A stretch of DNA of 64,000 bases, taken from NCBI GenBank assembly GCA_048158365.1, contig JBLLNL010000002.1; one strand, given 5' to 3'. Below the pieces are notes generated by a model. That model did no database searches. It was not told the DNA's origin and saw only the letters and a list, made by a program, of their open reading frames with translations. This stretch comes from Azoarcus_F sp048158365 (GTDB lineage Bacteria; Pseudomonadota; Gammaproteobacteria; Burkholderiales; Rhodocyclaceae). A program made the position numbers and the translations under genes. Position 1 is the stretch's first letter, and each line of letters opens with the position of its first letter. Below are positions 25,782 through 36,807 of the stretch, piece by piece.

Positions 25782-28700
25782 TCCGGCCGGCGATGCGCCG
25801 CGCGGCGGAATCGCGCGCGTCGCGATCAACCGTCCGGTCGGCACGCTCGCGATTGCCTCCGTGGTATTCGTGCTGGGCCTGTTCTTCCTGCTGCGCCTGC
25901 CGATCGACCTTCTCCCCGAAATCGAGTATCCGCAGCTTCGCGTCACCGTGAACTATGCGGGGGTGGCACCCGAAGTCATGGAGGAACAGGTGACCCGGGT
26001 GCTCGAGCGCAATCTCGCCGCTACGGAAGGGCTGATCCTGATCACCAGCCGGGTTCGCGATGGCCGCACCGATGTCGACATGACCTTCGAGTTCGGCACC
26101 AATCTCGATCTTGCGCTGCAGGACGCCGCCCGCTACCTCGAACAGGCCCGGACCCAACTGCCGGATGACATTCAGCCGCCGCGGATCCGCAAGTTCGACC
26201 CGGGTCAGAACGCGATCTGGGAGGGCGGGTTCAGCTCCAATCTGCGCAGCGAGGTCGAGGTGCGCGACTGGGTCGAGAACAACCTGATGCCGCAACTGAT
26301 CGCGATCCCGGGGGTGTCCTCGGTCGAGGCGGCTGGTGGCATGACGCGCGAGATGGAGGTCATCGTCGATCAGCAGCGCTTGCGCTCGTACGGCCTGAGC
26401 ATGGGCGACGTCGTCTCCAGCCTGGCTGCCGAGAACGTCGATATCGCGGGCGGGCGACTGACCTCCGAGACCTTCGACGTAGTCGCGAAGACCGAGGGCC
26501 TGTTCACGTCGGCTACGGACATCGAGAACGTGTTGCTGCGCCTGCCGGCGAATTCGATGGACGGTAACGGGGCACGCGGCAGCATCCGGGTTGCCGAGAT
26601 CGCCGAGGTGCGCGACGGCCACCGGGAGCAACGCGTGTTCGCGCGCCTGAACGACGTCCCGTCGACCCAGGTCCAGGTGTACAAGCTGACCGGGACCAAT
26701 ACCGTCGCGGTGGCCGATCAGGTGCTGGCCACGCTGGACCGGCTGTCACGTTCGGGTTTCATCCCGGCCGACATCACCTATCAGTCGTTTCGCGATCCGA
26801 CTTTCTTCATTCGTGGTGCGCTGTCCAGCGTCGGCTCGGCGGCGATGCTGGGCGGATTGCTGGCGATGCTGATGGTGCTGCTGTTCCTCGGCAGTCTGCG
26901 CAAGGGTTTCATCATCGGCCTGTCGATACCGGTCGCGCTGATGGCGACCTTCGCGCTGATGGGGGCCAACGGTCTGACGCTCAACATCATCAGTCTGGGC
27001 GGGCTTGCGCTCGGGGTCGGTCTACTGCTCGACAATGCGATCGTGGTGCTGGAGAACATCTACCGTCACAAGGAAAAACTGGGCAAAGGCGCGGATCAGG
27101 CGGCGCGCGACGGCACGACCGAGGTGGTGTCGGCGATCACCGCCGGTACGCTGACCAATCTGGCCGCGGTGGTGCCTTTTCTGCTGATCACCGGGGTTGC
27201 CGCGCTGGTGTTTCGGGAGATGATCCTGACGATCTCGTTCGCGATCATCGCGACCCTCGCGGCGGCGTTGACGCTGGTGCCGACGCTGGCCGCGCTGCTG
27301 GGCAAGATGCGTTTCGAGAGCGGTCTGGTCCGCAGCGCGCCGTTGCGTGCGTTCGCGGCCCTCGTAGAACTGCTGCGCCTCGCTTACCGTAGGCTGCTGC
27401 CCTGGGTGTTACGCCTGCGCTGGGGCGTGAGCGTGCTGGCGCTGGCCGGACTGGTCGGTGCGGGGTGGCTGTTCTCACAGCTCGGCAACGAGTTCCTGCC
27501 GCCCATGGACGATGGCAACGTGTTCCTGCGCGTGACCCTGCCGCCGGGCAGTACGCCGGATGAAACCCAGGCGGTGGCACGCCGGGTCGAGGCGCGACTG
27601 CGCGACATGCCCCATGTCGAGAGCGTGTTCTCGATCGCCGGTGGCGCGTTGTGGGGCGGTACGATCCAGGAACGTCCCGGCTCCTCGATGTTCTTCATCC
27701 AGCTCGAATCGACGCGGATGCGCGACATGTCGGCCGGCCTGTGGGTGGCGCAGGCCCAGCGCGACATCCGGGCGCTCGACATTCCCGGCGCGCGCATCTT
27801 CATGCGCCCGCCGCTGATCCGCGGGCTACGCTTCACCTCGACCGGCAACGACCTCGCGATCGGCGTGGTCGGCAACGACCTGGAGGTGTTGCGCAGCATC
27901 GGACGGGACGTGGCGCAGCGCCTCGAGGGGATCCCCGGCATCGAGGGCCTGGACGCGGGCGCCGACGAGCGTAGTCCGCTGATGCGCATCCGCGTGGATC
28001 GCGAACGGGCCGCCGATTTCGGTCTGCGGGTGTCCGAGGTCGGCAATGCGATCCGCGATGCGGTCGATGGGGCGGTGCCCAGCCGCTATGTCAGCGGTGG
28101 TCAGGAGTACGACATCCGCGTCCGGCTGCCGAGCGACGTGGTGAAGGACACGGACGAACTGGGCAACCTGCTGCTCGCGCGGCCGGACGGCGTGCCGGTG
28201 TTGTTGCGTGATGTCGTGAGTTTCGATCTGGGTACCGGGCCGGCGAGCATTGAGCGGGAGAATCAGAACAGGATCGTCCGCGTGGTCGGCGACATCAATA
28301 CCGCATTGTCGGACGTGGGCACGATCATGACCGAGGTCGAGCGTCGCCTGGCCGAGATCGACGTGCCGGATCAATACAGCCTGATCGTAGGCGGGCAGTG
28401 GGAGACGATACAGGAGACCAACCGCGAGCTGACGATGGTCATCATGCTGTCGGTGTTCCTGGTCTTCGTCGTGCTGGCGGTGCAGTACGAGAGCCTCAGC
28501 AACCCCTTCGTGATCATCGCCGCCGCGCCGCTGTCGCTGGTCGGGGTGAGCGTGATCCTCACCCTCACCGGGACCCCCGTGTCGGCACCGGTGCTGATCG
28601 GCGGGGTGCTGCTGATCGGCATCGTCGTCAACAATGCGATTCTGCTGGTCGAATACATCGAGATCGGTCGCCACAAGGGCCTTGCGATGCACGATGCGAT

Positions 28701-28957
28701 CGTCGAGGCCGGCAGCGTGCGTCTGCGCCCGATCCTGATGACCACCTCGACCACCGCGCTGGGCATGGTTCCGCTGGCGGTCGGACTGGGCGAGGGGGGC
28801 GAGATCATGCGGCCGCTCGCGCTGACGGTGATCGGCGGTCTGGTCGGATCGATGCTGCTGACGCTGTTCGTGATTCCGTGCCTGTACATGATGGTCAACC
28901 GCTTCACCGAGCGGGTGACGACCTGGTTCACCGGCCAGCAGGCCGGTTCGACGACCG

Positions 28958-28968
<11 letters not shown>
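25771..28968 (+). CDS. RND multidrug-efflux permease (AcrB/HAE1 type)
   Basis: 1065 residues with two six-helix halves and two large periplasmic loops. Proton-relay helix 4 reads GVGLLLDNAIVVLENIYRHKE: the first Asp is present, the second (AcrB Asp408) is Asn, a variant seen in many HAE subgroups. Other family marks are LLPEIEYPQLRVTVNYAGVAPEVMEEQVTRVLE at the start and VVNNAILLVEYIE late. Encoded directly after the adaptor. Its 3' end overlaps ettA on the other strand by 11 nt. Confidence 0.92.
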
Positions 28969-30622
<1,654 letters not shown>

Positions 30623-30704
30623 GGGGTCCTGTCTGTAATCGCTGAAAACGAGTGGGCAAGGATACCACTGCGTCGATGAGGATGGCCTCGGCGGGAGAGT
30701 GTCC

Positions 30705-30889
30705 GGCCGGCGACGGGCATTGCCCTTGCGGCTCCGGCAGCCACTCGCGCTGCCGCTGTAAGGCGTGCTTCGCTGCGGGCCCCGAACTCGCCCTTCGGGC
30801 TCAGACAGCGGGGCCCGCGGCCGCTACGCGCGCCAACATCGGCATGCGCTCGGGCTGAGTCGCCGCAAGGGCAATGCCCGTCGCCGGCC
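30705..30889. repeat. 185-bp inverted-repeat element (28-bp perfect ends), MITE/REP-like
   Basis: A 28-bp sequence at 30705-30732 (starts GGCCGGCGACGGGCATTGCC) is repeated exactly, inverted, at 30862-30889. Between them lie 129 bp with more nested stems: GCGGGCCCC/GGGGCCCGC (30775-30783/30810-30818), GGCAGC/GCTGCC, and GCCC-TTC-GGGC. No open frame is convincing. The element fills most of the 299-bp gap between ettA and the gcvR remnant. It may be a non-autonomous transposable element or a REP/BIME-type repeat; only one copy is in the window. Confidence 0.75.
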
Positions 30890-30921
30890 CGCTGTGCCAG
30901 GGAAAGGCGTCCGGTCGGGGC

Positions 30922-31071
30922 TCAGGCGCCGAGGTCGAGGTCGATGTCGACGATCAGGTCGGAGGACAGACGCTCCAGGTCGTCCTTGAGTGCGTCGGCA
31001 TCGAACTCGCAGTCGGCCAGCAGTCCGGGACGGTCATCGCCGATCAGCCTGATTACGAGCAGTTGGGTCAT
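30922..31071 (-). pseudogene. gcvR: gcvR remnant: ACT-domain ends joined by internal deletion
   Basis: A 49-codon frame with a good ribosome site (GGAGACGGAA before ATG 31071). The first ~18 residues (MTQLLVIRLIGDDRPGLL) match the start of GcvR-type ACT domains, and the last ~28 (FDADALKDDLERLSSDLIVDIDLDLG) match the GcvR C-terminus (DLxxRLExLxxDLMVDIxL). About 120 residues that would lie between, including the rest of the first ACT domain, are missing in frame. GcvR represses the glycine cleavage operon with GcvA in E. coli. The 185-bp inverted-repeat element begins 33 bp past the stop. Confidence 0.65.
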
Positions 31072-31166
31072 TTCCGTCTCCAGTGTCCAGCCATCATGTC
31101 GGCAGGCTTATCGATGATAGCCCTGGTCGCGCAGGCTGCAAACGATGCCCGGCACGCGCCACCTCG

Positions 31167-32909
31167 TCACACGGTGAACTGCAGGCGTGCAAGGTGGGCA
31201 TACAGGCCGTCGTGCGCGACCAGCTCCTGATGTGTTCCGGTCTCGACGATGCGTCCGGCGTCCAGCACGACGATGCGGTCCGCCTTCTGCACTGTGGCCA
31301 GCCGGTGGGCGATGACCAGCGTGGTCCGGTTCTCCATGAGCTTCTCGAGTGCCGCCTGCACCATGCGCTCGCTCTCGGCGTCCAGCGCCGATGTGGCCTC
31401 GTCGAGCAGCAGGATCGGGCGGTCGGCCAGGATTGCGCGCGCAATCGCGATGCGCTGGCGCTGACCGCCGGACAGCCGAACGCCTCGCTCGCCAAGATCG
31501 GTATCGTAGCCCTGCGGCAGCCTGCTCACGAATTCGTGAGCCCATGCCGCTTCGCAGGCCCGTTGCACATCGTCCGCACTTGCATCGGGCCGCGCATAGC
31601 GCACGTTGTCGATGACGCTCCCGGCGAAGATCACCGCCTCCTGCGGGACCAGCGCGATGCAGTCGCGGATCGCGCGCGGGTCGGCCTGCGCCAGCGGAAC
31701 ACCGTCCAGACGCAGTACGCCGGCGTCCGGGTCGTAGAACCGCAGCAGCAACTGGAACACGGTGCTCTTGCCCGAACCCGACGGACCGACCAGCGCGACG
31801 CTCTCGCCCGGGCGGATATCAAGGCTGAAATCATTCAGCGCAGCCATGTCCGGGCGGGATGGATAATGAAAGCGGACCGATTCGAACCGGATCGCACCGA
31901 GTGCCGGGCGGGGCAAGGGTGCCGGTCGGATCGGCGCCAGGATGGCCGGACGCGCCTCCAGGATCTCCATCAGGCGCTCGGTGGCCCCACCCGCGCGCTG
32001 CAGGTCGCCCCAGACCTCGGACAGCGCGCCGATGCTGCCGGCGACCAGCGCAGCGTAGAAGACGAAGGCGGACAATTGGCCGGCGGTGATGTGACCGTCG
32101 AGCACGTCGTGCCCCCCGATCCAAAGGATCAGCGCGATCGCGCCGAAGACCAGCAACAGCACCGCGGCGACAAGGATCGCGCGATTTCGCACCCGCTTGC
32201 GCGCGGTGTCGAAACTGCGTGCGATCAGATGTGCGAAGTCACTGCGATCGACGTCCTCGTGACCATAGGCCTGCACGATGCGAATCTCGTGGATGGTTTC
32301 ATCGATGCGGTTTCCGAGGTCGGCGATACGATCCTGGCTTTCGCGCGCGAGCCGCCGCACCTTGCGTCCGTAGAAGATGATCGGCGCGATCACCAGCGGC
32401 ACACCAATCAGCGTCAGCAGCGTGAGCTTGAGACTGGTGGTGAGCATCATGATCAGCCCGCCGATCAGCAGCAGCGCGTTGCGCAGCGCGATCGACAGGC
32501 TGGAACCGATCACGCTTTCGATCTGCGCAGTGTCGGAGGTCAGACGCGAGATCACCTCGCCGGTGCGTCCTGCCTCGAACCAGGACGGCGGCAGCGACAG
32601 CAGATGATCGAAGACCATCTGCCTGAGGTCGGCCGTGACCCGTTCGCCCAGCCACGAGACATTGTAGAAACGCACGAAGGTGGCGCCGGCGAGGACCACG
32701 ATCACGCCGAACATCGCGGCGAGGGTTCTGTCCAGCCAGGCCGGATCGCCGGCGGAAAAGCCCTGATCGATCACCGCACGCAGACCCTGGCCGACCGCCA
32801 GCATCGCCCCAGCGGCGACGACCAGCGCCAGACCCGCGTAGAGCACCCGGCGTCGATAGGGTTTGAGCAGACTCGCGAGGGCGAGGCCGGGGTTGCGGAA
32901 CGGGGTCAT
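31167..32909 (-). CDS. ABC exporter, fused membrane and ATPase domains (MsbA/LmrA-like)
   Basis: 580 residues. The N-terminal half has six membrane helices of type-1 exporter fold (GEVISRLTSDTAQIESVIGSSLSIALRN...). The ATPase domain carries Walker A GPSGSGKST, Q-loop VPQEAVIF, signature RLSGGQRQRIAIARAI, Walker B ILLLDEATSALD and the His switch IAHRLATV. Exports lipids or drugs; lipid A transport is possible, but no lpxK is adjacent (E. coli msbA-lpxK). Minus strand, single gene. Confidence 0.9.
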   Translation of the reverse strand: MTPFRNPGLALASLLKPYRRRVLYAGLALVVAAGAMLAVGQGLRAVIDQGFSAGDPAWLDRTLAAMFGVIVVLAGATFVRFYNVSWLGERVTADLRQMVFDHLLSLPPSWFEAGRTGEVISRLTSDTAQIESVIGSSLSIALRNALLLIGGLIMMLTTSLKLTLLTLIGVPLVIAPIIFYGRKVRRLARESQDRIADLGNRIDETIHEIRIVQAYGHEDVDRSDFAHLIARSFDTARKRVRNRAILVAAVLLLVFGAIALILWIGGHDVLDGHITAGQLSAFVFYAALVAGSIGALSEVWGDLQRAGGATERLMEILEARPAILAPIRPAPLPRPALGAIRFESVRFHYPSRPDMAALNDFSLDIRPGESVALVGPSGSGKSTVFQLLLRFYDPDAGVLRLDGVPLAQADPRAIRDCIALVPQEAVIFAGSVIDNVRYARPDASADDVQRACEAAWAHEFVSRLPQGYDTDLGERGVRLSGGQRQRIAIARAILADRPILLLDEATSALDAESERMVQAALEKLMENRTTLVIAHRLATVQKADRIVVLDAGRIVETGTHQELVAHDGLYAHLARLQFTV

Positions 32910-33048
32910 CGGAAGTCCGTCAGGGATGAATCGCGAAGGTCACGCAAACGCAATGGCTGCGCAGCAGCCGGGATTGTACGGCCGGGTTTCGACTTGCGGG
33001 CTGTATCGCGTAGACTCATGGTCCCGAGGTCCACATCGAAACACTCCG

Positions 33049-33447
33049 ATGACCGAACTGCCGATGACTGCCGCGGTGACACTGCTGGTCGTGTTGCTGA
33101 TGTTCTGGACCGCTGCCCGGGTCGGGGTGCGCCGGAAACGCCATGGGGTGAAAGCACCTGCCGTCACCGGCCATCCTCTGTTCGAGCGTGCCTACCGGGT
33201 GCAGATGAACACGCTGGAATGGGCGGTCATGACGCTGCCGTGCCTGTGGCTGGCTGCGGCCCAAATCGGGGACGGCATCGCTGCGGCGCTTGGCCTGTGC
33301 TGGCTGGTCGGTCGCATCTGGTATGCGCTTGCCTATCAGCGTGATCCGGATGGTCGTGGTGCGGGGTTTCTGATGGCTGCGCTCGCGTTCGGCGCGCTCG
33401 GGCTTGTTGCAGGGGCCGGGGTGGCTCTGCGGCTGTTTGCGCCGTGA
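33049..33447 (+). CDS. MAPEG-family membrane protein
   Basis: 132 residues, four membrane helices. The MAPEG pattern RKRHGVKAPAVTGHPLFERAYRVQMNTLEWAVMTLPCLWLAA, then GRIWYALAYQRDPDGRGAGF, is typical of glutathione S-transferase-like members in bacteria. Activity in bacteria is mostly unknown. A TAGACT -10-like box lies at 33011-33016. Confidence 0.88.
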   Translation: MTELPMTAAVTLLVVLLMFWTAARVGVRRKRHGVKAPAVTGHPLFERAYRVQMNTLEWAVMTLPCLWLAAAQIGDGIAAALGLCWLVGRIWYALAYQRDPDGRGAGFLMAALAFGALGLVAGAGVALRLFAP

Positions 33448-33474
33448 GCGCCGCGCGACCGGCTACGGTCGCGT

Positions 33475-34251
33475 TCAGCGTTCGACGAAGGCTCGTTCGA
33501 TGACGTAGTCCCCGGGCACCCCGATGCGGGGCGACACCTCGAAGCCGCGTGCGTCGAGCAGGGCGCAACTGTCCTCGAGCATGGCCGGACTGCCGCATAT
33601 CATGGCGCGATCGCGGGCCGGATCGAGCGGTGGCAGGCCGATGTCGTCGAACAGCTTGCCGCTGTCCATCAGTCGTGTGATCCTTCCCTGATGCTCGAAC
33701 GGCTCGCGCGTGACGGTCGGATAGTAGATCAGCTTGTTGCGCACGTCCTCGCCGATGAACTCATGGCACGGCAGCGTGCGTGTGATGAAATCGCGATAGG
33801 CGAGCTCGGAGACCGTGCGCACGCCGTGGATCAACACGACCTTCTCGAAACGTTCGTAGGTCTCGGGATCCTGGATCACGCTCATGAACGGCGCGAGTCC
33901 GGTGCCGGTGGCCATCAGATACAGGTGCCGGCCCGGACGCAGGTCGTGCAGTACGAGCGTGCCGACCGGCTTCTTGCTCACCACGATCGAGTCGCCGGCA
34001 CGCAAATGCTGCAAACGGGACGTGAGCGCGCCGTCGGGCACCTTGATGCTGAAAAATTCGAGGTGATCCTCGTAGTTGGGACTCGCGATGCTATAGGCGC
34101 GTGTCAGCGGGCGACCTTCGACTTCCAGCCCGATCATCACGAACTGACCGTTCTCGAATCTCAGGCCGCGGTCCCGGGTGGTCCTGAAGCTGAACAGACT
34201 GTCGTTCCAGTGATGGACGCTGATTACCCGCTCGGTTAATAAGTTTGCCAT
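33475..34251 (-). CDS. fpr: Ferredoxin-NADP+ reductase (Fpr)
   Basis: 258 residues. FAD-binding RAYSIASPNYEDHLEFFSIKVPDGALTSRL and GRHLYLMATGTGLAPFMSVI; NADP-binding region DRAMICGSPAMLEDSCALLDARGF; C-terminal VIERAFVER. This is the subclass I bacterial Fpr with a short C-terminus. It passes electrons between NADPH and ferredoxin/flavodoxin. ATG 34251. Divergent from the finR-like gene with an inverted repeat in the gap, as in Pseudomonas, where FinR activates fpr under superoxide. Confidence 0.92.
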   Translation of the reverse strand: MANLLTERVISVHHWNDSLFSFRTTRDRGLRFENGQFVMIGLEVEGRPLTRAYSIASPNYEDHLEFFSIKVPDGALTSRLQHLRAGDSIVVSKKPVGTLVLHDLRPGRHLYLMATGTGLAPFMSVIQDPETYERFEKVVLIHGVRTVSELAYRDFITRTLPCHEFIGEDVRNKLIYYPTVTREPFEHQGRITRLMDSGKLFDDIGLPPLDPARDRAMICGSPAMLEDSCALLDARGFEVSPRIGVPGDYVIERAFVER

Positions 34252-34310
34252 GACGGTTCGCGTCGCTCGTTGGTTGTTCACATGGAGCAGTCTAGCCGCT
34301 TGTCGAAATA

Positions 34311-34327
34311 CTTAAAAATGAATTAAG
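34311..34327. promoter_or_regulatory. LysR-type operator candidate between fpr and finR
   Basis: CTTAA-N7-TTAAG is a perfect palindrome and fits the T-N11-A LysR box. It sits 33 bp before the finR start and 60 bp before the fpr start, in a T/A-rich gap. Direct evidence is the symmetry and location only. Confidence 0.5.
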
Positions 34328-34359
34328 TTGATATCCTTAATCGAAAATATGGATATGCA

Positions 34360-35286
34360 ATGCGTTACACCTTGCGCCAGATGGGCGTCTTCGTGGAGAT
34401 CGCCCGCTGCGGGAACGTGTCCGTTGCGGCCCGCAAGCTGAACATGTCCCAGTCGGCGAGCAGTGCGGCACTCGGCGAGCTCGAGCGCCAGTTCGACCGC
34501 CAGGTGTTCGACCGGGACGGCAAGCGGCTGCATCTGAACGAATGGGGCAGGGCCTTGCTGCCCTTCGCGATCGAACTGCTCGACCGCGCGTCGGAAATCG
34601 AGAGCCTGCTGCGCGATGACGACGCGCTGGGAGACCTGCATATCGGCGCCACCCTGACCATCGGCAACTATCTCGCGACGCTGATCGTCGCCGAATTCCT
34701 GCAAACACATCCGGAGTCGCGAATCCGGCTGCAGGTCTTCAACACCGCCACCGTGATCGAGAAGGTTGCCAGCCACCAGATCGATCTCGGATTGATCGAG
34801 GGCACGTGTCGCCACCCCGAGATAGACGTCGAGCCATGGGTGGACGACGAACTGACGGTCTTCTGTTCGCCCGGGCATCCGCTGGCGGAGGCCGGACCCG
34901 TTGCGACGGTGGCGCTGCGCTCGCAGGCCTGGATTTTGCGTGAGCAGGGCTCGGGCACACGCGAGACCTTCGATCAGGCGACTCGTCACTGGCAACCGGG
35001 TCTGAACGTCCGTCTCGAGCTCGAACATACCGAAGCGGTGAAGCGGGCGGTCGAATGTGGGCTCGGGCTGGGTTGCATATCGAAGCTGGCGCTGCGCGAC
35101 GCGTTCCGTCGAGGCAGCCTGGTACCGCTGGACACACCCGAACTCGACCTGCGACGGCGGTTTCATTTCCTGTGGCGCAAGGGCAAATACCACAATGGTG
35201 CGATGCGTCGCTTCCTGACCCGTTGCCGGGATCTGACCGCGGGCGTGCGCAACAGTCATGAGATCCGTCTGCCGATGATTCCATAA
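34360..35286 (+). CDS. finR: LysR-family regulator, FinR-like
   Basis: 308 residues. N-terminal winged helix-turn-helix (RQMGVFVEIARCGNVSVAARKLNMSQSASSAALGELERQFDRQVFDR) and a C-terminal effector domain with LHIGATLTIGNYLATLIVAEFLQ, GLIEGTC, and LRSQAWILREQGSGTRETFDQ. In Pseudomonas, FinR is encoded divergently from fpr and activates it under oxidative stress; the same arrangement here supports the name. The sensed signal cannot be read from the sequence. Confidence 0.8.
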   Translation: MRYTLRQMGVFVEIARCGNVSVAARKLNMSQSASSAALGELERQFDRQVFDRDGKRLHLNEWGRALLPFAIELLDRASEIESLLRDDDALGDLHIGATLTIGNYLATLIVAEFLQTHPESRIRLQVFNTATVIEKVASHQIDLGLIEGTCRHPEIDVEPWVDDELTVFCSPGHPLAEAGPVATVALRSQAWILREQGSGTRETFDQATRHWQPGLNVRLELEHTEAVKRAVECGLGLGCISKLALRDAFRRGSLVPLDTPELDLRRRFHFLWRKGKYHNGAMRRFLTRCRDLTAGVRNSHEIRLPMIP

Positions 35287-35456
35287 CGGGCCGCATGCGC
35301 CTGGCAGAGCCCTGCTCCGGCCCGGCCCCACGCCCGGTGTCGGGCATCATCGGCCGCTGCAGCGGGCCGGTCGATTGGTGATCCCCGGACCGCGCAGGTA
35401 CCATCGACGGGTTTTCGACTCGTCACCGCCCTTCCCGGGCTGGCCTTCACTGGCTG

Positions 35457-36785
35457 ATGACCCGACTCCTGAATCTCCTTGCCGCCGCTTTTCTGTACTT
35501 CGCGCTCGATCACTGGCTCGTGCCCGAAATGGGGCCGGCTGGCAGTGGCATCGCGATCATGGTGGCGATCGGCTGGTTGTGGCTGAGCGAGGCGCTGCAT
35601 GTGAGCGTGACCGCCTTGCTGGTGCCGCTGCTGGCCACGGCCAGCAGCGTCCTGAGCTTCGATCAGGCCCTGAGCCAGTTCGCCGATCCGGTCATCTTCC
35701 TGTTTCTGGGCGGCTTTGCGCTGGCCGCCGGACTGCAGCGGCAGGGGCTGGACCGCTGGATGGCGGGATGGGTCATCAGCAAGGCAGGAAGCCGCGTGGA
35801 TGTCGCGGCGCGCTACCTTTTCTGGCTCACCGCGCTGTTATCGATGTGGATCAGCAACACCGCCACTGCGGCGATGATGCTGCCGCTCGCGCTGGGCTTG
35901 CTGTCACCCCTTCGACCGGAACGGCATCGCTCTACCTACCTCTACGTGCTGCTCGGCGTTGCCTTTTCGGCCAACATCGGCGGTATCGGCACGCTGGTCG
36001 GCAGCCCGCCGAATGCGATCGCGGCGTCCAACGTCGGCATCGGGTTCGCGCAGTGGATGCTGATCGGGATTCCGATGGTGGTGCTGATGCTGCCCGCGAT
36101 GGAGTTTGCGCTGCGTTTCGCGATACGCCCGGATCTGGAGGTCGAGATCGAACGGCCGTCGGTCGCGATGTCCTGGTCGCGACCACACACCCTGATGCTG
36201 CTGGTGTTTCTGTTGGCAGTCACGCTGTGGGTGTTCGGCCGTCCGCTGAACGAACTGCTCGGCATCGGGCGGGGTTATGACGCGGCGGTGGCGCTGACGG
36301 CGCTGGTGCTGCTGCATGCGCTGCGCCTGGCGCGCTGGAAGGACATCGAGCGCAGCGCGGACTGGGGCGTGCTGCTGCTGTTCGGCGGGGGGCTCACACT
36401 GAGCCGGGTCCTCGACGAAAGCGGGGCCGGGGCCTGGCTCGCTACCCAGTTGGGCGGACCGTTCGCGGCGATGCCGGTATTGCTGAGCCTGATCCTGATG
36501 ATCCTGTTCGCGATGTTGCTGACCGAGGTGACCAGCAATACCGCCAGTGCCGCGCTGCTGGTACCGCTGTTCATCGGCATGGCGCCGCAGATCGACGCGT
36601 TGCCGATCGCGGTCGTGGTTGCGATCTCGACCTCTTGTGCCTTCCTGCTGCCGGTTGCCACGCCACCGAACGCAATCATCTTCGGCAGCGGTCACGTGCC
36701 GCAGCGGCAGATGATCCGCTGCGGGTTGTGGGTCAGTCTGATCGTGTTGCCGGTGCTGTTTGGCGCAGCAGCGGTGTTGCGCTGA
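35457..36785 (+). CDS. SLC13/DASS-family anion symporter
   Basis: 442 residues, about 11 membrane helices. The two SNT signatures of the DASS family are clear: SMWISNTATAAMMLPLALG and TEVTSNTASAALLVPLFIG, plus GSPPNAIAASNVG and PVATPPNAIIFGSG. Imports di- or tricarboxylates or sulfate with sodium. ATG 35457 is four bases before a TGACC context; the gene lies 22 bp before the gcvP stop (convergent). Confidence 0.9.
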   Translation: MTRLLNLLAAAFLYFALDHWLVPEMGPAGSGIAIMVAIGWLWLSEALHVSVTALLVPLLATASSVLSFDQALSQFADPVIFLFLGGFALAAGLQRQGLDRWMAGWVISKAGSRVDVAARYLFWLTALLSMWISNTATAAMMLPLALGLLSPLRPERHRSTYLYVLLGVAFSANIGGIGTLVGSPPNAIAASNVGIGFAQWMLIGIPMVVLMLPAMEFALRFAIRPDLEVEIERPSVAMSWSRPHTLMLLVFLLAVTLWVFGRPLNELLGIGRGYDAAVALTALVLLHALRLARWKDIERSADWGVLLLFGGGLTLSRVLDESGAGAWLATQLGGPFAAMPVLLSLILMILFAMLLTEVTSNTASAALLVPLFIGMAPQIDALPIAVVVAISTSCAFLLPVATPPNAIIFGSGHVPQRQMIRCGLWVSLIVLPVLFGAAAVLR

Positions 36786-36807
36786 CCGCGGGGTCTCGCC
36801 AGCCGCG

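Noticed and set aside
31083..33344. 753-residue plus-strand ORF
   Set aside because: It is the complement of the ABC exporter gene (and MAPEG start); composition is Arg/His/Gln-rich with no domain.
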